Positions 10,755-21,934 of a stretch of 64,000 nucleotides of DNA are shown piece after piece. How positions within the stretch are numbered: position 1 is the stretch's first letter; each line of letters begins with the position of its first letter. Both the position numbers and the translations under genes were made by a program. This stretch comes from Cercozoa sp. M6MM (Eukaryota; Endomyxa: Ascetosporea), in assembly GCA_040357565.1 (NCBI GenBank), contig JBDODJ010000041.1, one strand, 5' to 3'. Below the pieces are notes generated by a model. That model was not told the DNA's origin, did no database searches, and saw nothing but the letters and a program-made list of their open reading frames with translations.

Positions 10755-13660
10755 TCATAACGTGCACAAATGCCGGTGGTCGAGACCAAAGTACACTTTA
10801 GAACCGCAGCGTGCAACTACAACATCCCAAGTTCGCAGCCATATTTCGAGCGCAACTGTCTTGCGACGCGTATCTGAGTCGCGACGAGGTGTTTCGTCCA
10901 ACGAAACACCGCAGATCTCAAACATTGCAATCGCGTCCATCAACGCATCGTCAGCGGACACTGCGCGAAATTAGTTTCAATGTATCTAATCAGCAAAATA
11001 ATGACACCTTTGCGGTAGGAACCGAGCAGCTGATTGAAGGAAGCTGCTTGCAGCAAGTCGACAACGCCTTTCGTTTCAAAGTCCATCTGGTTGAAAATGT
11101 CGGACAAAGAATGAAACAACTCCTTCGACAACGAAATCCCGGCGGGTGCGCCGGTGTCGCGGTCGAGTTGAGCGATATCGATGCCTTGACTCGCAAGGAA
11201 ATCGCGCAGCTGTTGGAACAAACCTCGCTCGGATTCCAAGGATATGACGGATTCTGCCGAGGGTTCGTGTGGCACTTGTTTCGGTTTTCGCGAGGGACGC
11301 ATTCGGGGTGAGCGACGCGGTGGAGTGCGTGGTGAAGATTTTTTCGCTGATTTAAGCACTTCTTCGTCCTTTTCGTGTTTTTTCTCGACCTTTTTGATAA
11401 CAGCTTCCACAGGTAAAGTCAAAGTGAGATCTCCCTCCCTCGAACTGGGCTTCACAGGCACAGGCGAAGGAGGTTTCGACTCTACTTCAGCATCGGGAAG
11501 CCATGGTTGCTCGATAGAGCGATCTTTAGGCTTTTCAAGAGGAGTTTTCACAGCAACGACGGCCGTTTTGGTGCTTTTCTTCTTTCGAGCCTGTCTGGGT
11601 CGCGGTGTTTCGTTTCGAGTTTGAACAGTGCGTACGCGTTGTGTTTGCCACTTTCTCACGTGAGTGCGGCGTTTGCACAACTCCTTTTTAAAGACTTCTG
11701 GTTTGCCGCCTTCTTCAGGCAAAAATAGCTCGGGCTCGGGCCGCACTTCGGGTTGACTGAGAGATAGTTGCGCTTCTTTGAGCAGCTCGCTGAGTGACAC
11801 GGTAGGCTCAGACGACGGATCGACTTCTCTGCCACACAGCAATCCGAGTAACGTGCGTAGGAGCGGTACATCTTCCCAGACGACAGAAAGCTGCCAAGTG
11901 CTGAGCTTTGTCTTCGTATCGCGCGAGGTAATGACGTGGTGCAGTTGCTTTTTCGGCATCGACTTTGCCATCTGGAGCACTTCTTCCAGCAAGGACGTGC
12001 GCGTTTGCTCGGTTTCTTGTTCGGTCTCAAGCCCCTGTGTGTGCTGCTGCTGCTGCTGCTGTTGGCTTCGCAGTAGTTCCTCGCTCAAGGCAGTTCTGAC
12101 GTCGGTCGACAGATCCGTGAGGATTCCTTTTTCAAGCTGCATGAAGGTGTCCTCAGTTCGTGTGTCGAATACCACCCTCGGACGAGAGTATTTCTGCAGG
12201 AGACGCAGCTTTTCCTGAAATACATCAACTGTGCGACGTCGCTCTTGGTCTTCCTCGACAGCTCTCGAGCTCCACTGTTTGAAGTCATGCTTTCTTGGCG
12301 TTGGCAAGTTGGCTATTTCGATCTGTATCACTGGTTCGACTTGCAATGTTGTAGTAGCTCTCGTCAGTTTGCCTGGTATTATAGAACTAGGTTTCAAAGC
12401 CGTGTGCGGTGGTTTTGACATTGTTGTTTGCGCTCTTCGCAGCCGCTGTAGTCGCTGTGCATCGTTTTCGTCCAGTTTCTGCGTCTTTACGTCAGAAAAA
12501 AGCAGTTCGGTTGTCGTAAACGATGTCACTTCACTCTCCGGCTAAGGGCACAATGAAACAATCAGAAGTTAATTCATAGACATCTTTTGAAAGAAAAGAA
12601 ATATACCCTAGGCATTTCCTTCGTGCTAAGGTTGGACATGAGTGTGTATGGATCACTGACACTGCGACCGGTGGGCAACTCCTCCAGGGTCCACAAGGCC
12701 CCGCACGATTTCCGCTGCATCTGTGCTGAAGCAGGAAGCAGAGGCACATGTGCCACGGCTGGAGGTGCCGTGGTAACTGATCTGGACTGAGTGGCCTCTT
12801 CAAACACGGAGAGCAGATCGGCAGCAGATGGTTCGGCATGCTTGAGTGTTGCCTCGGTGCTCCTTCTTTGAAGAAGGAGAGAGCGCGATCTCGAGCTTCT
12901 TCTTTCCTGCAGCTGGCGCTCAAATCGATCGGCATCTGCGTCGAAACAGGTGATTTCAGGATGAAGGGTGTAATAGCTTGATATGCTGCTTCCAAGGGTT
13001 GCAGGTTCAGTCTGCACTCGGGATTCGACGGTTTTGGGTTTTCGTATTGCTCGCAACTTCGCGAGTAAACGTTTTCTCATAAGAACTTCACGCACGAAGA
13101 GTTCGTGCGTGTCCTGCGGACTTTGCCACGAAAACAAGGGCGATAAGTGAAAGTTCGCTGGCTTTCGACGCCGCAGACGCTGGACGCGAAATTGTACGAG
13201 CGCACGAACTTGGTTTCGCTTCTGCAGCACAGACGAGAAGTGCTTTTGTTGCGCTGTCTGCCTTCTCTGTTCTGCTTCTAGCACTTTGGTTTTGTACTTA
13301 ATCACTCTGTGCTGAGCAAGTCGAGTTTTGTGTGTGTACTTCGTATCCTAACGGATAAAACAGTGGAACGTCAATGGCTTCCGACATATTCGGGGGGGGG
13401 GGGGGTACTTTAGAGTAAATTACCATATGCTTCCGTGCGTCTTCATTAAAGATAGCATCGTAGCTCGCCCGTGTTGCGAAAGGAAACACGCTGTTTGGGG
13501 TCTTCGCGGACACAAGCTCCGATAGCTTCTGCGATCAAAGACCAAATAATCGATCCTCCGGAGGAGCAGATTTGTTTTGAAGAACTAAACAAAAACTGAA
13601 ACGAACCTGATGTCCGGTCGGTATAAAACTGTCCGGTGCTAGCGCGAGCTCATGCGACAT
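10755..13660 (-). CDS. Large basic, mostly disordered/coiled protein, 5 exons
   Basis: Exons on the minus strand are 13607-13660, 13424-13528, 12607-13347, 11008-12541 and 10755-10960, with all phases consistent, giving about 880 aa. It starts MSHELALAPDSFIPTGHQ. Exons 3 and 4 are unusually long for this window. The first half is Arg/Lys/Gln-rich and helical (for example VLEAEQRRQTAQQKHFSSVL). The middle has a Q7 tract and many PRT/PPR/RKP segments. The C-terminal 120 residues look folded: QQLRDFLASQGIDIAQLD, then LFHSLSDIFNQMDFETKGVV and ADDALMDAIAMFEI, which resembles a calponin-type or EF-hand-like helical module without clear calcium ligands. No family is recognised; a cytoskeletal or ciliary role is only a guess. 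Confidence 0.7.
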
Positions 13661-13805
13661 AGCGCACTTCAGAGATTTTTTAATTCCTTCCTCTAAACTC
13701 AGGCCGAGCACACTTTATTCTTGCCGAAGTTTCGGTCGGTTGCTGCGAAACGCTTTCGATGAACACCGGAGCCACCATGACGCATGATATACGTAAGTAA
13801 CTGGA
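13661..13805. promoter_or_regulatory. Short tandem intergenic region (minus strand)
   Basis: 145 bp between the stop of the upstream minus-strand gene (13806) and the start of this one (13660). By position it must include the promoter of the downstream gene. Confidence 0.4.
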
Positions 13806-16335
13806 TCATTTGGGTGGCGGCAGTTTAACTATCAGCTGCACGGCACGTCGCACGGCGTCGTCGTCGATGCTGAGCAGTGTGTCGTCAAGTCGAATTGTTA
13901 CGGGCTCTAGAGTCACACCCGGCACAGGCCACAGCGGGTAAATCGAGAGGGTCTCGCCGTCGGAGCGTTGCAGCGTCAAAAGGGGTGGCAAATGTGCAGC
14001 ATGCATCACTCGTTGCAGCAATTGACTCCGAGGCACATAGGCCACCTTGGGATCGCTGCACAGAATCGAATATAGGAAGGTGTAAATTTAGGGTTCAGGT
14101 ATCAGAACCAACAGTAATCAGAGAAGCGTATGAAACCCCAAGATGCGTTGCGTGTTTTCACCACTGACGACACGATCAGTGGCATCAGTACTTAGCCCAA
14201 TGAGGCGTACCGGCCCAAGATCGGACCTGTCCATTGAGATGTGCATCTCGTTTCCCGTAACTGAGACGGTCTGACCCAGTAGCTGCAAGATAGAGGTCAG
14301 CGCAGGAACGAGTCGTGACACTGAGCGATACTGCAAACCCTCCACCCAGCGACTGCTGAAGTGCTTGGCCTAAATTTACACACAAGAGTGAGAACTAGCA
14401 AAAAGACATCTAGAATTGTGATACTGTATCTCTAATCGCTTTGTGCATACCAGAAAGCCACCACAGAACACGGTGGTATTGATGCCGCTGCGCTGGATTG
14501 CCAGACGATCTACAAAAGCATGCTCGGGAATAGGGACAAAAGCAGAGTTCTCCGCAAAAATGGTAGTGTATGTTTACAATCGTAGGTGCACTGGGCAGGT
14601 GCGCGATGGTATGCCGCGAGCTGTAGGTGCTTCTGCGAGCGCTCGAGATGCCTATCGCTTGTGCCACTACCTTGTCCTTCTGTTTATGAAGAATATTCCA
14701 CAAGTGCACGTGTTTCAGTTTTCATAGATAGATTTCAGGACAGTATTAAAATAGTAATACCACGTCCCGAGTCGTAGACGACTACAGCATTATTGAGGCG
14801 CGCTGCACTGAGTCCCCACCGACGCAACAGGACCGGTAGTATCTTGGGCTCCTCGGCGAAGCGGTCAAGAAAGAAGTACTCACGTTCATGCTTGCGCAGT
14901 AACTCGTCGTTGTACAGTACTGCATGGCTCTGTGTGTATGTGTATATATTCACAGCAAACACAGATGTCAAAGGAGTAAAAAGACCTCAGCGAAGCTGCT
15001 AACATCGGAGACGTGAGGAATATTGTGGCTGTCAGCGTCGGCGATCAAGTGTCGTGTCATCGGAATGTTCAGTCTAATGTGCAAAGAGTGCATACACCCT
15101 GTGTGTTTAAAGCGTGTTTTACGGGCGTCCGTGCAAACGCGCACCAGCGAGCGAGTCCAAGTCGGGCGTGTTCTCCACAATTAACGGTGTCCACACGAAC
15201 ACTAAATTTACACCAACTATCTAATTAAGAAGAGACACACATTTTATACATTTAAATTGTATAAGAAAGCTAGACTACCTTCTGGTGTGTGTTTCGCAAA
15301 GTCCACTGTCGAAGTGTAGGGTGTCCGTGGTCTCAGGTGTTAGAAGAGTCGTAAGATACAGCTTACCAAGACGTGAAACAACGGTTGCAATGTCGGCGTA
15401 TCTGGAGTGTCGGGTGTCCAAAGGTACTTGATCGCACTGCTTGCATACAACTTTAGAGAAACCATTATTTTGTCAATATCAATGCACATCGGTTTACGTG
15501 AGTGGCGTAGATGAACTTGACGCGGTTGTTGGAAAGACTACGAGCAGCGCGAGTTCCGATGAGCCGTGCAGTATGCTCACCTCGTACCTCGCCCTTCAAT
15601 AAGTGTACATATTTTTTTAGGTAGTTGTAAACAATGGGGGTACCGTCATGTCTACAAGTGCGACGTAATGCTTTGTCTGCTGGACCCACTCGTGCAGTTG
15701 CAAGAAGTTCGACAGGTGCGTCTCCAATACAAAAATCGTCGCAAACTTCTCCGAAACAAACTGCTTCAGCACCGACGCTATCAGTTAATCGAAACATTTT
15801 AAGTACACAATTTAGAGAAAACTGGAAGTCAGTTTTAACTTAAGATAATGCGAAAAGATGGAAAATTAAGGCTACAGACAGTTATTTATCTGCGTACAAT
15901 GTGTAAGATACAGAAGAGGGGTTACCAGGATCGCCTTCTACTTCATGAGGCATGCAGCCCTGGTACGAACATAAATTGAAGAGACGAGCGGCAAGTAAAT
16001 TACGTCGACAAAGAGGAGGCCAAGAAGTACAGAGAGGCAGATACTGTACCAAGAGACCCTCGCGATGGGTGACAACAATTGCTATGTCGACGTTTGGAAT
16101 GTCTAAATTTAAAGCCACAATGAAACCACGGTTTTATTTTTGCACTTATGCGACGTACTGTCAGGGTCGTGAAACGCGTCGCTAAGCGTAATACGTTTAA
16201 TGTCCGTAAGTGTCAACTTCACTGTCAAACAAAACCGGAGAGTTTCATGACAGTCAAGCAAAAGTTGTTTTGAATTCTAAAAAACGTACACGGCGGTGCA
16301 GTGCGAGTGATGCTTTCGAAAGCGAATGCGTTCAT
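13806..16335 (-). CDS. Uncharacterised protein, about 12 small exons
   Basis: ATG at 16333-16335 begins MNAFAFESITRTAPP. Exons then follow in consistent phase for most of the length, with coding segments DIPNVDIAIVVTHREGLL, SVLKQFVSEKFATIFVLETH, GEVRGEHTARLIGTRAARSL, YASSAIKYLWTPDTPDTPTL, AESHAVLYNDELLRKHEREY, SRHTIAHLPSAPTINSAFVP, AIQRSGINTTVFCGGFLAKH, YRSVSRLVPALTSILQLLGQ and a last exon MAYVPRSQLL...KLPPPK ending at TGA (13806-13808). The product is about 420 aa, globular, without signal peptide. I tested several families (exportin-T, GPI transamidase, FAM91, TFIIH p34) and none fits. The exon-exon joins near 14150 and 14750 are uncertain. Three of its introns end with or contain TAAATTTA. 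Confidence 0.55.
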
Positions 16336-16480
16336 CAACAGTGACTTTGTTGGCTCAGGAAGAGATGATACCGCCTGAGAAGTCATACGGCAGTGCTTCA
16401 TGGCACAATTAAACTTAAATGCAAGCAGGGCGTAAATAACTTACAGAAGCAAGGACGTTTTGCTTCGTTTCCGTTGTTGG
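16336..16480. other. Upstream region of the 16335 minus-strand gene
   Basis: No coding signal. It presumably contains that gene's 5' end. Confidence 0.3.
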
Positions 16481-18060
16481 CTTGCACGTCGGGCTTATCT
16501 AAAGAAACTTACAGAAACATAAAGAAATACACAAGCACGCTATGACGGTGTATGCTACGGAGCAAAGACCGAAGTATATCATGCCGAGTTGCAACGCCAC
16601 GAGCAGCGCCGCAAGGATGCTGCGAAGCACGAGAGTTTTGTAAGAGACCGACTGTTGCGGTAGTTGTTGCTGCTGTTGGTGTTCACGTCGCCCATCATTA
16701 AGTGCAACGGCGTGCAGCTGTATCCTGGTGGAACAAAACACTCCAAGACCCAGGCAACAACCTTTAAAATGGAATGGAAGGTACGGGACTGCTTGCCCGT
16801 AGTGCACGATATTCCCGGAACCTCGATATTGGTATCCTTGCATCGCTCGCATGAATTTTAGCCGTGCGAGGCACCCTTTCCATAATTTAGCTCGAATGAG
16901 AATGCAAACGAAAGTTGCGCAAACTCCGACACTTCCGCCGTTCCCTGGGCATCCCAATCAAGCCCAAATTGAGGATTGCTGGAAGCATTTATGGGCGAGA
17001 TGCCACTCGATTTTTGCCCCTGTCTACAGTGTTCAACAACTCTTCCTCCACTGCCAAAAACGGGAAAGTACACATTTCAATTCCTTTGGTACCTGCTCCT
17101 GCGTTGAACTGTAGTGTCACCAAAGCTGTGCCCAAACATTGCAGCCTGCCTTGCCTTTCAGCGCGTTAAAGGAAATGTGTTCCACAACTCAATTTCGTCG
17201 CTGAGGCGTTTGCCCTGTCTGAGAAGGTATCAATTAAAATATCTCTGCCAGCGGGATCCCCAGCCCAAACCGTCCAGACAATAAATTTCGAACAGTTTGC
17301 GGGTTTAATCTTAATGGGCACGACTTTGCATGCGAAAGCATGCAACTTAACGATCTACCGGAAGTTCTCTTTCCCAGTGACCAATCAATCCACACTTCCA
17401 GCAGGGTAGCAAGTGAGTTCTGTCGAACTACCCCGGGCATGTCGGCACTCCTTCAACCTTCTGTTGCTTCAGTTTCTCTGCTTGTTCCTGGAACCGTTGT
17501 TGAGCCACTTGCGTAGACTTCTCCTTCGGGGCATTCAGCTGCTCGGTGCGTCATCAGTTTATCACACAGGTATTTATATTCGACGACTTCGTGCAATTTG
17601 CCAATGCATTTTCAAATAGTCAGTTTGCTCAGTGGCATATCGCGGCGTCTTGATTGCTTTGTGACTTGTTTTTGGGTTTTTGGTTGTGGTTTTTGAAGTT
17701 GCTACTTCCCTGATTGACTCGTGCTCGTGCGTGTAGACTGTCAACTTTACGGTGTACATTGTGACACAGAACTCGCATGTTCGCAAGTTGTTGGTGCTGG
17801 ATGACGACCTCCGCGTTGTCACTTCACTTCGACATGCGCTTGCTGGCTCATCGTGCACCTGTCGTGTCGTGTAGACTACTCTGTGAGTGTAAACGACAGC
17901 AAGCACTCAAGTTATGGCGAGCTTGCGAGGTTGGCAGCGTTAGCATCACGCACAGGCCATCCTCATGGAGTCGGTCAAGTTCAACGACTTCTGACACGAC
18001 CCGACAACGAATGCCGCACACACGCACGACAGCACACCTCTCGAACACTTTGAACTAACT
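16481..18060. other. Gene(s) present but strand unresolved; probable plus-strand secreted or membrane protein
   Basis: Plus-strand reading: a hydrophobic start near 16664 (LLLLLVFTSPIIKCNG), then beta-rich segments YGRDATRFLPLSTVFNNSSS and VHISIPLVPAPALNCSVTK, GFNLNGHDFACESMQLNDLP, VPGTVVEPLA, and VNFTVYIVTQNSHVRKLLVL (17741 onward). These are joined by plausible GT...AG introns, one with a GTGAGT donor at 17411, and end near 18055. Minus-strand reading of 16499-16957: a frame with EHQQQQQLPQQSV and a strongly hydrophobic end (LAALLVALQLGMIYFGL). Both cannot be fully right. The spliced plus-strand chain is longer and phase-consistent, so I favour it. No family is recognised. Confidence 0.35.
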
Positions 18061-18206
18061 TTAGAAGAGCCGTCAGTGCAAAGGCTTTACTGTTACTTTA
18101 GTTTTGAATCTATAATTGGTGCACAAGGATGTGCTGCCTGGGATCAGTATCCGTAGACGGGTGGCCAAAACCTCAATGAATATGCTAACGGTACGTTTCG
18201 TCGCTG

Positions 18207-20975
18207 TTAGCTCACGTTTCGCAGCTGTTCGTCGTAGCACGCGCAGTGTTTCTTGCTGACGCCGATGTCGCCGCAGTTGCGTGCAGAGACTCGAGCACCC
18301 TACAAAGCCAAAATAAAACGTTGCCGGGAGCCTGGGTTATGTTCGATTTTGTGTGTTTTCAATCTGCACCAAAAGCGATGTGGCGCCGTGTCTTCGTATC
18401 CTCGCGTCTAGCAATGCCTCGTCAAACGTGCCCTGTGAATTGGAATAACTTGAAATATGATACTTAGATATGTCTAGAGTACCTGGAGGCGTTCGTAGTT
18501 GCGAGCTTCGACGGCAGGATCGGCGCTGATGTGCGCCAGGTGCGACAGTGTGGCGTACACATCCTGTTTTGCGCAAATGTGTCAGGACAAAAAGAACACA
18601 CCGACACAAACACACACACAAGTGTACCCAAGCAGTCACAAGTTTATCCTCATTGTGAACAAGGTTCTTGTGTCGCTCGTCACTCAGTAGTCTACAAACA
18701 ACACTACGGTAATGTACATGTGCAAAGACACAAAGGGTACCCCTTTGGCAGCAGCATGTGTAACAGGGCATAGCGATTCTCGGCAATGACATCAGTCGTC
18801 TCCATGGCATACCTACACAGAGAGGTCAGTCAAGTCGAACTTGACAAACAGAAGGCAACAGTAAAGAAGAAATACCACAGGCCCATGTGCAAACCGTGAT
18901 CGCTGACGAGTACAACGGCCGTGTTGGACAAATCTCCGCGCTGCTGTAGCCACTCGAGCACACCCTCGACGGCACTGTCATCCACCTGCGAGATCACTTC
19001 GCCGGTGCCCTCATGAGCTTCGATGAGTCCGAGCCACGCGAACTTTGGCTCGTCATCGTAGGTTCGCCAGAACTCGCGGAACATTGAAAAAGCCAAATCG
19101 TGAGTCTTCTCGCCTACAAAACCACTCGCACAACCAGTCAAACTTAATGCAAATAAAGCTAAAAGTACTGTACCGTGCATGCACCTGGCACGAACAGAGA
19201 ACGGTCCTTTCCAGTTGCCCTGAGCACAACAGACCAAATTCTCTTTTGTGTGCAACTGGAATGACTAAAAAAAGAGTACAAATGGATTCTCGAGCGAGTG
19301 GTAGTGCTCGTTGCAGAACGGCGAGGCCACCTCGTGATCGTAGCGATAGTTGGATTTCATGTAGGTCGAGGCAGTCGACTCGCAGAAATCTGTGCACAGT
19401 TCTGAAGATGCGAAAGAAGGCAAAAGGCAGGTCTCAAGAGGACAATGCACACCTTGGAAGAAGCCAGTGACGTAGCCATTCTGCTTGAAGCGATCGCTCA
19501 ACGGCTGCGGATCTTTCGGCGGCGCCTGGCCGCGGTCCTCATCACCAAAAAGCATCGGTACGACATTGAGACTCGTCCAGCGTCCCAACGAGTGATACTT
19601 CTGTCCAGATGGACACCTAGGAAAAGAACTGACGAGACGTAAATTACTTACAAGGAACTGAAAGGCTTCCGAGTCACTGTCGGCATCACCGAATCTTGAT
19701 CTGTCCTACTCGAACAGTGTGTTTCATTTCGTTGCACTCATAGACACAAGTATACAAGTACAAGGGACCTCGAAGAACTTGAAGGAACGCGGCATCTTGC
19801 GAATGAAGTGTCCTACTCACTCAGGTAATAAGAGAGGTAACGGAGGGGAACAGGGGGAGGGCAAAAGGTACGTCGCGAGATGGCGTCGACGTAGAGCACA
19901 AGCACATTCAGTTTTTGCTCAGTAGATTCACGCCTCGGTCTGCAGCAGTGAGTGCAGGGCTGTCTGTCAGTACATGTGCTTATGAGTGCTGCTTTACCTC
20001 GAGTGGTAATGATGCTCCAGGTCGTCACCTTCTGTGTCCATCTTGTGAAACACCTCCTGGTCCGACATCTCGTTGTTCTAAACGTAAGAGCAACAAGCAC
20101 TGAACATTCACTAAAGCCAGTTTTTCCGAATACCACTACAAGCCTGGGAAAGCGAGTCAGCACGCCACTCTGTCGCTGACTCGGACACCTGCATCATGTC
20201 ATATGATCATACACGTCGCTACTAGGAAGGACACGTACTCTAGTTGCACGTGCTGCGTGATTGCACTCGCGATAGGAACGCACATGTCAACTGCCTTGTT
20301 CGTGTCCTTGTCGGTGTTCTTGCCGAGCACGACACGGAAGCGCCGCGTATTCGCGATGATCTTTCTCATGAAGGTCATTCTTCACAAAGCAGGTTGTTCA
20401 AACTTAACTAACCCAGCACACGGAAAGAAAGAGGCTACGATTTGTCCAGTCGTTTGATCTTGGAAGGCCACCGTTCGACACGCGGCTCCAAACGCAGTTC
20501 CAAGTCGGCGCACGCGAGCGCACTTTCGCTCAGTCGCACAAAGCGTCGCTCTTCGTCGTGCCACTCTCTGTTAGACAGAGTGCACTCAGTTTAGAATGTA
20601 CGCAAACAAATACGCAAAAAAAAAACAAGGTACCCCAGTTTCTCTTGTCGACGGCATGCCTGACTGCCCGTCCTGAGAGTATGACCAACATTGTCAGAGG
20701 TGACCAATGCTGACACTGTTGGCAGGTACCACACGTTGAGCCACCCGTCAAATGAGTCGATTGGGTGAGTCGACGGCACCTTCACATGACACTGCTCGTC
20801 ACTCTGCAGCCGCGTGTCTGCATATCCCTGAAAGGAAACACAAGGAACACAAGGAGTAATAGACAGCTAACCTGGACAACAACAAGAGCACACACCTTGC
20901 TCCAGTCTCTGGCGCCATCGTTGACACGGAAGGTGATGAGGTGCAGCACACCGGCGAGGCAGACTACAGGTATAT

Positions 20976-21012
<37 letters not shown>

Positions 21013-21764
21013 CATAATATGGGTATGTAAGTTGGACGAGCCCTACCTGTCATGGCAAAGCGAAACAGCGTCGGAGACAGTAAGGCTCGGATCCACTGGA
21101 AGACTGTCAAACACGCTCAAAGTGAGGACATTCAGGGAGAGAAGTAGTTACCCAATGTTCCCATAACAACTGGCACAAACAACAGCAGAAAAGCGAGTGA
21201 ATTGTAGCTGCCATGGTGGTCCAGTTGCGAGCCTTGGTCTGACCATCCAAACCTAAATTTAAAGCAAAGTTACTCGTTTAGAAGACGTACCAAAAGACAG
21301 TAGCACTGTCAAATTGAGCAACAAGACGGCAAACACAAAAATGTCGCGACTCTCTCGGCTCTGAGGCGACTCAGTTCGACGACTCAGCGTTGATCCCGCC
21401 CGAACTGACGGCATCAACTCATCCTCTGGATCGTCGTGGTCACTCAAAGGAACCGCTTGATAACTGCCATTGCCGTGATCGCTGCCACTCTGAGCCGCAC
21501 TGTCTGTGCCGGCGGAAAGGCCGCTCAGGCGCAGCGAAACGCGAAGCACCAAGCACGAAAAAACCAACGCTGACAACAGCGTCTGTACCGCGATCGGCAC
21601 CAAATGGTCATGCAACCAGCCTAGGTCTCCACCTTTCAGCGACCGAAGGTACAGAACGTTGGCCAGAAGCTGCCCACTCCAAACCAACGAGGTAAACGTC
21701 GCATTTCACAATCATTGGCTTGTGGTACCCAGAAAGCCACAAAAAACGCGCGACGCCAGTCCAT
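18207..21764 (-). CDS. Membrane-anchored DUF229 (alkaline-phosphatase-fold sulfatase-like) hydrolase, about 17 exons
   Basis: The N-terminal part (ATG at 21762-21764, MDWRRAFFVAFW) has several hydrophobic segments (LLSALVFSCLVLRVSL, IFVFAVLLLNLTVLLSF, LAFLLLFVPVVMGTL) around an acidic, serine-rich loop. The catalytic part follows: RFRVVLGKNTDKDTNKAVDM, then NVLVLYVDAISRRHFIRKMP (the metal-binding D block of DUF229), YHSLGRWTSLNVVPMLFGDE (the HSLG..T..N..P...G block, with Thr at the usual nucleophile position), KFAWLGLIEAHEGTGEV, then VVLVSDHGLHMGLWY (the SDHG metal-binding motif), DVYATLSHLAHIS, and the closing RNCGDIGVSKKHCACY cysteine motif. The stop is TAA at 18207-18209. It lacks the CxPxR formylglycine signature of true sulfatases, so the substrate is open. 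It is probably secretory or plasma-membrane, and is head-to-head with the ADP-ribosylglycohydrolase. Confidence 0.85.
20970..21013. repeat. (TA)n microsatellite in an intron of the DUF229 gene
   Basis: About 44 bp of alternating TATATA, interrupted by one AAA, between the exon ending LITFRVNDG/VCLAG and the next. No function is implied. Confidence 0.9.
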
Positions 21765-21934
21765 TGTACTACTCACAACATTCGCACACGTGAGCTATTC
21801 ATGGATCGGTTGGAAATTCGACTGTTCAGCAGTGAGATACTGGAGCGCCGGGCCCAGTAGAAATTTCTTTTATATTTTGATCATTGCACAGAACGACTCT
21901 GCATTGACAGTTTTGTGCCTGCTGATGCACTATT
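21765..21934. promoter_or_regulatory. Divergent promoter region DUF229 hydrolase / ADP-ribosylglycohydrolase
   Basis: 170 bp between two divergent ATGs. It must hold both transcription starts. No known element is recognised. Confidence 0.45.

Noticed and set aside
10811-12545. Plus-strand Ser/Phe-rich ORFs (10811-11311, 11244-11624, 11778-12218)
   Set aside because: They are antisense shadows of the long minus-strand exon 11008-12541, which has the better composition and consistent splice phases.
15465-15797. Exportin-T-like segment (KQFVSEKFATIFVL)
   Set aside because: Only superficial similarity over about 15 residues; the rest of the protein does not follow exportin order.
16650-17450. 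HAP2/GCS1 gamete fusogen
   Set aside because: The signal peptide and beta-rich, Cys-containing exons suggested it, but the characteristic HAP2 domain cysteine pattern is not visible.
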